Source of the DNA: Sciscionella sediminilitoris
GTDB taxonomy: Bacteria; Actinomycetota; Actinomycetes; Mycobacteriales; Pseudonocardiaceae
Assembly: GCF_000737195.2 (NCBI RefSeq)
Contig: NZ_JALM01000038.1
Location: 1-64,000 of the forward strand
Length of the DNA: 64,000 nt
Reading direction: 5' to 3'
Part shown: one piece after another, positions 36,919 through 45,405 of the stretch
How the letters are laid out: every line of letters starts with the position of its first letter
Position numbering within the stretch: position 1 is the stretch's first letter
Notes under the pieces: generated by a model
Told to the model about the DNA's origin: nothing
Seen by the model: only the letters and a program-made list of their open reading frames with translations
The model's database searches: none
Position numbers and translations under genes: made by a program

Positions 36919-36973
36919 ATACGGCTCGTATTCGATACGTTTCGTATCCTAACGGGCATCTCACAGCCAGCAA
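36919..36973 (-). promoter_or_regulatory. Promoter with double palindromic operator upstream of the ABC/YhgE pair
   Basis: On the minus strand TTGCTG (36973-36968) and TAGGAT (36951-36946) form a promoter with a 16-bp spacer. Overlapping and following the -10 are two palindromes: GATACG-TTT-CGTATC (36934-36948) and ATACG-GCT-CGTAT (36919-36931), with centres 16 bp apart. This is the classic arrangement of a TetR-type dimer pair repressing the ABC/YhgE operon. No TetR gene is adjacent. Confidence 0.7.
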
Positions 36974-37071
36974 GCGCGGGGCGAACCAGTGAACTCGCCG
37001 CTATTTCGCAGCGCAATCCGGTAATGCGGCGGACCACGGTGGCCCCGCGCACAGTGGCGGAATCGCCGAAT

Positions 37072-40000
37072 TCAGCGCCCGATTCCGGAGGGCTTCCGTT
37101 CCGCCGCGGTTTTCCCAGAAGACTGACCGGCGAGGAGTTCGCGCAGATGCTCGGCCACCTTGTTGACATTCGGCGGATCGAGCACGGAAAGGTGATGCCC
37201 CGGTGTGGGCACGATCTCCAATTCCTCGCCGAGCACCTCGTCCCACCCCTTCGGCAGATCGTGCCGGTCGAAAATGGGGTCGCGGATCCCGTCCTCCTGC
37301 CGGTCGGTGGCGCTGTAGAGCACTACGGGGGCGGACAGGTGCTGCGGGCGGAACCGTTGCAGTGCTTGCACATCCTCGTACGAGGTCCGCTGGTGCCGGA
37401 TGATCGCGGGCGCGACCTCGGCATTGATGAACCCGTGCGATTCGATGTGCTCGATGATCGCGTCCACCTGCTCGTCCTCGCCGAGCCGGGCGATCTGCTC
37501 GTGCGGGATGTCGATCTCCATCCCGTAGTTCGCCCGCAGCACATCGCGGAATCTGGCGAACCGCAGCTCGAGCATGCCCACCTCGTCGAGCCCATCCGGC
37601 AGCGGGAGCGGAAGCAGCGTGTCGATCATCGCGACCAGTTCGACCCGCTCCCCCTCGGCCGCCAGCTGGGCAGCGACCGCGTAGGCCAGCGCGCCGCCGA
37701 AGGACCAGCCGGCGAGCCGGTAGGGCCCGTGCGGCTGGATCTCACGCAGCAGCGGCAGATACACCGTGACCCGGTCGGTGATGTCCGGGTTTCCGTCCAG
37801 CCGGTCGAAGCCGTATACCGCGAGATCCGGATCGAGCTGGTCGACCAGCTGCCGGTACACGAGCGTGTCCCCGCCTCCGGGATGGAACAGGAAAAGCGGC
37901 TGACCGGATCCGGTTCCCGCACGCAGCACCCGCACCGGCTGGTCCGGGGTCTCCGGTTCCCGCACCAGCCCGGCGGCGCGCTCCACGGTCTCCGCCTCGC
38001 GCAGCGCGGCCACGGTGACCACGTGATCGCTTCGCCTGGTCAGTCGCTCGGCGATCTCCTCCATCGCGGCCTCATCGGCGATCTCGGTCCAGCGCTGGGT
38101 CATGCCGATCTCGGTGCCGAGCACCTCGGTGCCGACCGTCTCGAGCAGCCGCTCGGCCGCGTCCCGCGGTGGCACCAGCAGCGGCACCTCGCCGGGCGTG
38201 TCCGCGGCCTCGCCGAACACCGTCGCGCCCAGCCAGTCCCGCACCTGCTCGATGCTGGCCCCGCGCAGCAGCAGCGAGGGCGGCAGCAGCGCACCGGTGT
38301 CGTGCTGCACGCTGTTCCGGATCCGCACCGCGACAAGGGAATCCACCCCGATACTCGGCAGCGGGGCCCGGGTGTCGAGCGCCTCGCCCGGCACTCCGAG
38401 GATGTCGGCCACCCGGTCGAGCAGGCGCGCGGCGAGCAGTTCCCGTGCCCGTTCCGGTTCGAGCGAACGCAGCGCCGACACACCCGGCCAGTCGCCCTCG
38501 CCGGTCCGCCGACCGGCGAGCCGTTCCAGGAAGGGCCGCTCGGCCACGTAGTCGGGCAGCTTGTCGAGATGTTCCTCGAGCGGGCGATTCACCCCGATCG
38601 CGGTGACATCGGCGGCCAGCGCGGCTTCGAGGGCTTCGATGTTCTCGACCGGATCGGTGGTGCCGATATCGCCGAGCACCGATCCGTCCCGGACCGCTCC
38701 CGCCTTGGCCCACACGCCCCAGTTCACCGTGGTCCCGGGCAGCCCGAGCGCCCTGCGGTGCGCCACGATCGCGTCCAGGCAGGCGTTCGCGGGTGAGTAG
38801 GCGGCGTGCCCGGGGAAGCTGAGCACGCCCATCATCGAGGAGAACCCGGCCCAGAAGTCCAGTTCGTGTGCCCTGCTCGCCAGGTGCAGCCGCCACGCCC
38901 CGGCCACCTTCGGCAGCCAGACCCTGGCAAGCAGTTCCGCATCGGCACGCAGCGCCACCCGGTCGTCGATCACCGCGGCGCCGTGCAGGACCCCGCGCAG
39001 CGGAACCGAGCCTTCGACCGCGGCGGCCACCAGGCGTTCGGCGACCCCTTCCTCGGCGATGTCCCCGGTCTCCACCCGGATCTCGGTGCCCTTGGCCGCC
39101 AGTTCCTCGATCACTTGGCGGGCCTCGGGTTTCGGCTCCGAGCGTCCATTGAGGACGATCCGCGCGGCGCCCGCCTCGGCGAGCCAGCCGGCCAGCACGA
39201 GCCCGATCCCGCCGAGGCCACCGGTGACCACATAGGCGCCGTCGGAACGGACCACGCTCCCCCGCTCCGGCTCCACCGCCAGCTCGGCGCGGGAAAGCCG
39301 CGCCACATAACGGTTCCCGGACCGCCAGGCGACCTCGTCCTCGCCCGTGTCCGCGGCCAGTTCCGCGGCTACCGTGGCGCAGTCCCCGGTGTCCTCGATG
39401 TCCACCCAGCTCGCGCGCAGTTCCGGGTGCTCGTAGGCGAGCAACCGCACGCTCGCGCGCACCGCGGCGGCCACCGGATCGACCGGGTCCCCGTCGCGCA
39501 CCGCGGCGGCCCGGGTGGTCAGCAGCACCAGCCCGGTGTGCGCGGCGCCCGCGGTCACCAGGGTGCGCACCAGCTCGTAGAGCCGCTCGTACCACACGTG
39601 CCCTCCGGTGACCTCCATCCCGCGCGGGGCACAGAGAATCACTTTGTCCGGCAAGGGATCCACGGTCTCGGTGACGGTGTATCCCGCCTGCCGCAGCGCC
39701 TCGTGCAGCGCCGGGTCACCGTCGAGCACGGCGACCGTTCCCGCGGCGGGCACTTCCTCGAGGAGGCGCTGTTCGAGCGGTCGCCGCTCCCATTCGAGGC
39801 GGTAGAGCTTGTCCGCGAGGGCGAGCGGGAGATCCTGCTCTCCACTTCGCACCCCGCGCAGCTCGCACAGCACCGAACCCGCCTCGTCGAGCAGCACGCC
39901 GTCCGTCCCGTCCCCGCGCAGCCGCACCGCCGCGGCGGGGTCTCCGTACAGCCGCACCGAGGCCACCTCGGTCGCCGCGCCGAGCACTTCGCTGAGCACA

Positions 40001-43000
40001 TCCGGTGCGCACAGCCAGCCGCTGGCGCGCTCCTCGAGCTCGAGCTGCCGCTCCGGCCCCTCCACCGTGGACGGTTCGCTATCCGCGGGCCGGAGCACGA
40101 GCCGCGCGTGGGTGCGCGCGGGCGCCCCGCCGACCCGCGAGGTGATCGTGAGGACCGCCGAGTTCCCGGTCTGTTCCGCGAGGCTGCACACCCGCGCCTG
40201 TTCGCCGAGCGGCAGCCCGCGCAGCAGCCGCAGTTCCTCGATCGCCACCGGGCGGTCACCGAACAGCGGTGCCGCGGCCGCGCGGGCCATCTCCACGTAT
40301 TCGGCCGCGCCGAGGTGGGTACCCAGCCAGGGCAGCTGTTCGGCTTCGGGCAGCCGTTCCCGTTGCCACACATGGGTTTTCCCGTCCGGCATCCGGACGT
40401 GGGTGCCCAGCAGCCGGTGACCGCCGCCCGCGTCGGGTTCGCGCACCCAGTGCGAGCGCCGCCGCCACGGCGGAAGCGGCAGGTCCACGATCCGCCCGGA
40501 CTGGGTGGCCGCGCCGAACCCGGCCAGCTGCGCGGCGGCCAGTTCGGTGTGGAACCGCAGGCACGCCGGCTCGTCCCTGCGCAGGCTGTCGAGCACCGTC
40601 GCACCGCGATTGCCCGCATCGGCGAGCACATCCGCGGTCGCCCCGGCGAGCACCGGATGCGGGGAGATCTCCACGAACACGTCGAATCCATCGGCCGCGG
40701 CCGCCTCGACCGCCGCGGCGAACCGCACCGGTTCGCGCAGGTTCTGCCCCCAGTAGCCCGCGTCGAAGCTCCGCGCGGCCCGCGGATCGGTACCGACCGT
40801 GTGATAGCACGGGATGTCCGGCTCGGCGACCGTGATCCCGGCAAGCCCGGCGCTCAGCTCACCGACGAAGGGATCCAGCACCGGGGAATGCGCCGGAGCG
40901 GTCACCTTGACCAGTTTCGCCGACACCCCAAGGGATTCCGCCTTCGCGACAACCCGGTGCACGGCCTCGGTCGCCCCGGAGATCACCGTGCTCGAGCGGG
41001 AGTTGATCGCGGCGATCCCGGCCTCGGGTTCGGCGCCCAGCAGTTCCTCGACCGAGGCCTGGGGCAGCGCGATACTCGCCATGGTGCCGAATTCGGTGAC
41101 CGAGTCCAGGATCCGCGAGCGCGCGGCGATGACCTTGACCGCATCGGGAAGTTCGAGTGCCCCGCACACCACGGCCGCGGCCACCTCGCCCATCGAGTGC
41201 CCGAGCACCGCGGCGGGGGTCTGCCCGTACGAGCGCCACAGCGCGGCGAGGCCGAGCTGCATCGCGAACAGCACCGGTTGCACGCGTGCCATGCTCACCG
41301 GCTCCTGGTCCGTGGTGATCAGTTCGCGGACCGAGAAGCCGCATTCCGCGGCCACCAAGGGTTCCAGTTCGTCGATCGCGGCGGCGAACGCGGGCTCGGT
41401 GGCCAGCAGCTCGGTGCCCATGCCCGCCCACTGGGAGCCCTGACCGGAGAACACCCACACCGGACCGGTCGCCCGGGCGCGGCGGCCCTCGAGGACCGCG
41501 GCCGAGGACGCCGGTTCCCGCCCGGCGGCCAGGGCCCGCAGCCCCTCGGTCAGACCCGCGGCGTCCTCGGCGACCACGGCCCGGCGCACCGGGCCGGAGA
41601 ACCGCCGCGCACAGCTGTGGGCCAGATCGCCGGGGTCCCCGGAACCGAGCCAGTCGGCGAGTGCGCCCGCGTATTCGGCCAGCCGACCGGAATCCGCCTC
41701 ACCGAGCAGCACCCGGTACGGGCCGGTGTGCCGCTCCTGTTCCGGAACCGGTTCCGCCTGCCGCACCACGATGTGCGCGTTCGTGCCGCCGAATCCGAAA
41801 CCGGAGACACCGGCGACCGCGGGTTCCGCGCGCCGCAGCGGGAACGGTTCGGCGGCCACGGCGAGCCCGAGACCGGCGAAGTCGATATGCGGGTTCGGCG
41901 CCGAGTAGTTCAGCGAGGCGGGGAGTTCGCCGTGTCCCAGTGCGAGCACGGTCTTGATCACCCCGGCGATCCCGGCAGCGGCCTCGAGATGCCCCAGATT
42001 TCCCTTCACCGAGCCGATCCGGAGCGGTTCGCGGTCTCCACCGCCGAGCACCGCACCGAGCGCGCGGGCCTCGATCGGATCGCCGAGCAGCGTTCCCGTC
42101 CCGTGCGCCTCCACGAAGTCCACCCGGGCCGGATCGACCCCGGCATCGGCGTAGGCCGCGCGCAGCACCGCTTGCTGTGCCTCGACGTTCGGCGCGGTGA
42201 GTCCGTTGGTGCGGCCATCGGAGTTCACCGCGGAACCGGCGAGCACGGCGAGCACCCGGTCGCCGTCCGCACGCGCATCGGCGAGCCGCTTGAGTACGAG
42301 CACCCCGGCCCCCTCGGCGCGCACGATACCGTCGGCGTCCGCGGAGAACGGGCGGCAGCGCCCGCTCGGCGAGCTCACCCCGAGTTTGTCGAAGCTGGCC
42401 GTGACCGCGGGGCCGAGCAGCAGGTTCGCGCCACCGGCGAGCGCGTACCGGCAGTCCCCGGCACGCAGCCCACGGATCGCGTTGTGCACCGCGACGAGCG
42501 AGGAGGAACAGGCTGTGTCCACCGCCATGCTCGGACCGCGCAGATCGAAGGCGTAGGAGAGCCGGTTCGCCGCGACCGCGAGCGAACCACCCGTGGCGCA
42601 CCAGGCATCGGCCGAGCGCGGATCGGCGAGCCCGCGGTGCGCGTACTCATTGCCGCTGATTCCGATGTACACCCCGGTTTCGGTGCCCCGCAGGGAATCC
42701 GGGGACACCGCCGCGTGCCCCAGTGCCTCCCGCGCCACCTCGAGCAGCATCCGCTGCTGGGGATCCATCCGGCGCGCCTCGGCGGGACTGATCGCGAAGT
42801 ACTCGGCGTCGAACTCGTCGATCCCGGTCAGGTAACCGCCCGCAGTGCTCGCCGCGGACTCGTCGGCCCAGCGCCCGCGCGGCACGGTGGAAACCGCGTC
42901 GGTGCCCGAACGCAGCAGTTCCCAGAAGGCCTCCGGACCGTCCACCGCACCGGGGAAGCGGCAGCCGATCCCGATCACCGCGATCGCGTCATCCGGTTGC

Positions 43001-43278
43001 CCGGCAACGGTTTCCGGAACCTCGGCGGTTTCCCGTCCGGTACCCGGCGCACCGGTGAGCGCCGCGGCGAGCCCGGCGACGGTCGGGTGATCCCACAGCA
43101 GGGTGGCGGGAAGTTCGGCGCCGAGCAGTTGCTCGAGTTCCCCCGCGACACTGACCGCGTCCCGTGAGGAGAGTCCGTGCTCGGCCATCGGCCGGTGCAT
43201 GTCGATCTCCTCCGGATCGAGGAAACAGACCTCGGCGAGTTGTTCGATGAGCCAGTCGCGCAGTTCCGCTTCGGTCAT
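37072..43278 (-). CDS. Pks13-like polyketide synthase with added ketoreductase
   Basis: A 2068-residue type I PKS. Domains: acyl-carrier (1-75, Ser38 in GLSSRD); ketosynthase (96-510, Cys257, His392, His430); acyltransferase (605-905, Ser695 in GHSMGE, His797 in APAHS); a dehydratase remnant (950-1150, WLGTH with His988 but no HxxxGxxxxP); ketoreductase (1345-1510, TGGLGGIG, Ser1480/1481, Tyr1494, Asn1498); carrier (1610-1690, Ser1647); a Ser-less helical stretch (1707-1773); and thioesterase (1792-2050, Ser1859 in GWSFGG, Asp1886, His2028/2029). The thioesterase, with YGFDRLDG and IIRHQRTSYEDVQA, matches my memory of mycobacterial Pks13. Pks13 (about 1733 residues) has no ketoreductase. The expected product is a beta-hydroxy, possibly alpha-alkyl, acid. 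It starts 15 nt after the acyl-AMP ligase stop. Confidence 0.9.
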   Translation of the reverse strand: MTEAELRDWLIEQLAEVCFLDPEEIDMHRPMAEHGLSSRDAVSVAGELEQLLGAELPATLLWDHPTVAGLAAALTGAPGTGRETAEVPETVAGQPDDAIAVIGIGCRFPGAVDGPEAFWELLRSGTDAVSTVPRGRWADESAASTAGGYLTGIDEFDAEYFAISPAEARRMDPQQRMLLEVAREALGHAAVSPDSLRGTETGVYIGISGNEYAHRGLADPRSADAWCATGGSLAVAANRLSYAFDLRGPSMAVDTACSSSLVAVHNAIRGLRAGDCRYALAGGANLLLGPAVTASFDKLGVSSPSGRCRPFSADADGIVRAEGAGVLVLKRLADARADGDRVLAVLAGSAVNSDGRTNGLTAPNVEAQQAVLRAAYADAGVDPARVDFVEAHGTGTLLGDPIEARALGAVLGGGDREPLRIGSVKGNLGHLEAAAGIAGVIKTVLALGHGELPASLNYSAPNPHIDFAGLGLAVAAEPFPLRRAEPAVAGVSGFGFGGTNAHIVVRQAEPVPEQERHTGPYRVLLGEADSGRLAEYAGALADWLGSGDPGDLAHSCARRFSGPVRRAVVAEDAAGLTEGLRALAAGREPASSAAVLEGRRARATGPVWVFSGQGSQWAGMGTELLATEPAFAAAIDELEPLVAAECGFSVRELITTDQEPVSMARVQPVLFAMQLGLAALWRSYGQTPAAVLGHSMGEVAAAVVCGALELPDAVKVIAARSRILDSVTEFGTMASIALPQASVEELLGAEPEAGIAAINSRSSTVISGATEAVHRVVAKAESLGVSAKLVKVTAPAHSPVLDPFVGELSAGLAGITVAEPDIPCYHTVGTDPRAARSFDAGYWGQNLREPVRFAAAVEAAAADGFDVFVEISPHPVLAGATADVLADAGNRGATVLDSLRRDEPACLRFHTELAAAQLAGFGAATQSGRIVDLPLPPWRRRSHWVREPDAGGGHRLLGTHVRMPDGKTHVWQRERLPEAEQLPWLGTHLGAAEYVEMARAAAAPLFGDRPVAIEELRLLRGLPLGEQARVCSLAEQTGNSAVLTITSRVGGAPARTHARLVLRPADSEPSTVEGPERQLELEERASGWLCAPDVLSEVLGAATEVASVRLYGDPAAAVRLRGDGTDGVLLDEAGSVLCELRGVRSGEQDLPLALADKLYRLEWERRPLEQRLLEEVPAAGTVAVLDGDPALHEALRQAGYTVTETVDPLPDKVILCAPRGMEVTGGHVWYERLYELVRTLVTAGAAHTGLVLLTTRAAAVRDGDPVDPVAAAVRASVRLLAYEHPELRASWVDIEDTGDCATVAAELAADTGEDEVAWRSGNRYVARLSRAELAVEPERGSVVRSDGAYVVTGGLGGIGLVLAGWLAEAGAARIVLNGRSEPKPEARQVIEELAAKGTEIRVETGDIAEEGVAERLVAAAVEGSVPLRGVLHGAAVIDDRVALRADAELLARVWLPKVAGAWRLHLASRAHELDFWAGFSSMMGVLSFPGHAAYSPANACLDAIVAHRRALGLPGTTVNWGVWAKAGAVRDGSVLGDIGTTDPVENIEALEAALAADVTAIGVNRPLEEHLDKLPDYVAERPFLERLAGRRTGEGDWPGVSALRSLEPERARELLAARLLDRVADILGVPGEALDTRAPLPSIGVDSLVAVRIRNSVQHDTGALLPPSLLLRGASIEQVRDWLGATVFGEAADTPGEVPLLVPPRDAAERLLETVGTEVLGTEIGMTQRWTEIADEAAMEEIAERLTRRSDHVVTVAALREAETVERAAGLVREPETPDQPVRVLRAGTGSGQPLFLFHPGGGDTLVYRQLVDQLDPDLAVYGFDRLDGNPDITDRVTVYLPLLREIQPHGPYRLAGWSFGGALAYAVAAQLAAEGERVELVAMIDTLLPLPLPDGLDEVGMLELRFARFRDVLRANYGMEIDIPHEQIARLGEDEQVDAIIEHIESHGFINAEVAPAIIRHQRTSYEDVQALQRFRPQHLSAPVVLYSATDRQEDGIRDPIFDRHDLPKGWDEVLGEELEIVPTPGHHLSVLDPPNVNKVAEHLRELLAGQSSGKTAAERKPSGIGR

Positions 43279-43293
43279 GTCCCCGCCCGTCCG

Positions 43294-45054
43294 CTATTTT
43301 TCGGTTCGAATCATGTCGAGATACTGCTCGCGGTTCGCCGCGCGGGCGATCTTCCCGCTGGATGTGCGGATGATCCCGCCGGTGGGAATCAGCCGCACAT
43401 CGCGCAGTTTCACGTCGTGCACCTGGGAAACGGCGCGCTTGACCGAACGGCTGAACTCCTTCTGGTCCACCGCGGCGAGATCGGTCCCCGGCCGCGCCTC
43501 GATCAGCACCACCGCACCCTCGGTCTCCCCGTCGTCCACGCTGAACGCGGCGAGGTGCTGGCGCCGGATCACCTCGTGTGCCTGCTCCGCGGTCGCCTCG
43601 ATGTCCTGCGGGTAGTGGTTCTTGCCGTCGATGATGATGAGGTCCTTCATCCGCCCGGTGATGAACAGCAGGTCCGCGTGGAACATCCCGAGGTCCCCGG
43701 TGCGCAGCCACGGCCCCTCCGGAAGCCCCTCCTCGTGCAGCACCCCGCGGAAGGTCGTCTCCGTGGCCTCCGGGGAATCCCAGTACGCCGAGGCGACATT
43801 GGCCCCGTAGACCCAGATCTCGCCGACGGTCCCGTCCGGAACCACCTCGCCGGTCCCCCGGTCCACGATGCGCACCAGCTGACCGGCCGGTGTCCCCGCG
43901 GCGACCAGCGGGAGGGCGTCCTCGGCGGTGGACTCCACAGCGCGGTTGTCGGCGAGCGCTGCCCGGTCGAAGCCGCGCACCACCGGACCTTCCGATCCGG
44001 TGGTCGTGACGTAGACGGTCGCCTCGGCGAGCCCGTAGGAGGGCCGGTGTGCCGACCGGTCGAGCCCGCACGGGCCGAAGGCCTCGGCGAACCGGTCGAT
44101 CGTGCCCGCACGGATCGGCTCCGCCCCGTTGCGCATCGAATGCACCCGGGAGAGGTCGAGCCGCGCCCGGTCCTCCTCGGTGGTCTTCTTCACCAGCATG
44201 TCGAAGGCGAAATTGGGCCCGCCGGTGACCGCGTTCGGGAATTCGGCCAGCAGTTCGAGCCACCGCACGGGTTTGAGAATGAACGCGAACGGCGTGGTGA
44301 ACACCGCGTGCGCGCCGAGGTGCACCGGGAAACAGATCTGCAGCACGAGCCCCATGTCATGGAACAACGGCAGCCAGCCGACGCAGGTACTCGTCTCGTC
44401 CGCGGGGAAACCGGCCGCGCCCTGCGCGCAGTTGGTCGCCACCGCGCGATGGGTGATCACCGCACCCGCCGGGGTCCGGGTGGAACCGGATGTGTACTGC
44501 AGATAGGCGGGTTCGTCCAGGCCGATCTCCGGGGCCTTGAAGTCCTTCCCGGATCCCTCGGAGATGCCGTCCACGGCGAGGATGTGCCCCGGAGCGGGTA
44601 CCCCTTCCGTCGTGGCGAGTTCCTCGACCGCGTCCAGGCTCGACGAGGAAGTCAGCCACAGTTTCGGCGCGCAGTTCGCCAGTGCGCCCACCAGGCGGTC
44701 CGCGTGCGCACCGAGTTCGGGCGCGAACAGCGGCACCGCGATCCGGCCGGCGAGCAGCGCTCCGAGAAATCCGGTGACATAGTCGTGATTCTGCGGAGCG
44801 AGCACCGCGACCCGGTCCCCGGGCGCGGTCTGTTCGGTGACCGCAGCGGCCACATCCCGCACACGGGCAACGAGCTGACGCCAGGTGAGCGTGTGCCGTT
44901 CCCCCTGGCGGTCGTTCGTGTAGTCCACGAAGGTCGAGGCGAGCCGATCAGATTCGGCCCGCTGCACCAGATCCTCGGTGATCGGGCGCGCCGCCTGAGT
45001 CAATCGCCCCTTGGCGGGCTCCGCCGTCGCGGCTACACCACTACTGACCGACAT
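43294..45054 (-). CDS. Fatty acyl-AMP ligase (FadD32-like)
   Basis: A 586-residue FAAL that activates a fatty acid as acyl-adenylate and loads it onto the N-terminal carrier domain of the adjacent PKS. The nucleotide loop YTSGSTRTPAGAVITHRAV (about 188-206), the YGLAEATVYVTTT motif and the LRTGDLGMF/GRMKDLIIIDGKNHYPQDIE C-terminal hinge are typical of FadD32-type FAALs. A GGTGG site precedes the ATG at 45054. A 351-bp upstream gap should hold its promoter, so ligase and PKS form an operon separate from the esterase. Confidence 0.92.
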   Translation of the reverse strand: MSVSSGVAATAEPAKGRLTQAARPITEDLVQRAESDRLASTFVDYTNDRQGERHTLTWRQLVARVRDVAAAVTEQTAPGDRVAVLAPQNHDYVTGFLGALLAGRIAVPLFAPELGAHADRLVGALANCAPKLWLTSSSSLDAVEELATTEGVPAPGHILAVDGISEGSGKDFKAPEIGLDEPAYLQYTSGSTRTPAGAVITHRAVATNCAQGAAGFPADETSTCVGWLPLFHDMGLVLQICFPVHLGAHAVFTTPFAFILKPVRWLELLAEFPNAVTGGPNFAFDMLVKKTTEEDRARLDLSRVHSMRNGAEPIRAGTIDRFAEAFGPCGLDRSAHRPSYGLAEATVYVTTTGSEGPVVRGFDRAALADNRAVESTAEDALPLVAAGTPAGQLVRIVDRGTGEVVPDGTVGEIWVYGANVASAYWDSPEATETTFRGVLHEEGLPEGPWLRTGDLGMFHADLLFITGRMKDLIIIDGKNHYPQDIEATAEQAHEVIRRQHLAAFSVDDGETEGAVVLIEARPGTDLAAVDQKEFSRSVKRAVSQVHDVKLRDVRLIPTGGIIRTSSGKIARAANREQYLDMIRTEK

Positions 45055-45405
45055 TTCTTCACCACCGACTTCATCAGGTCTCCGCAGCCGCCGTAAGAAT
45101 CGGCGCCGCGGTCAACTGCCCAAGTGTCCAGAATGGAAGCGAACTCGTTGTTATTGTCTCTTGATCTCAACTACCGGATTTTTCATGACGTGTCGGGGTG
45201 GCCTCAGTTTTTCATTCCTCGGGAAAACAACTTTCCGCGGAACGGCACGCCGGGACGCACCGACCGGCGAGGTGGACCTACTCTCCAGTCACCCCGCAGA
45301 GTGAGCAAGACAGTATCACCCGATCGACTGGTCCGCCACACGAACGTGAACCGAGTTTTGCACTGGGCCACCACGCCCGGCGAGGGTCTTATGAACCTGT
45401 TTTCG
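45055..45405. other. Intergenic region upstream of the FAAL-PKS operon
   Basis: This 351-bp stretch between the esterase stop and the ligase start has lower G+C than its surroundings, with A/T-rich patches at about 45145-45240 and 45355-45410. No ORF with coding character, RNA gene or strong inverted repeat was found. It presumably contains the minus-strand promoter of the FAAL-PKS operon. A TTGACC (about 45110-45115) and a TTGAGA (about 45163-45168) are possible -35 elements, but neither has a convincing partner. Confidence 0.4.

Noticed and set aside
37058-37087. Inverted repeat CGGAATCG/CGATTCCG at the PKS stop
   Set aside because: An 8-bp stem with a 14-nt loop that includes the stop codon is too weak and badly placed to call as a terminator.
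38806-43167. A 1453-codon open frame antisense to the PKS
   Set aside because: It is a shadow of high-GC codon bias: its translation is Arg/Gly/Pro/His-rich with no domains, while the opposite strand encodes complete PKS domains.
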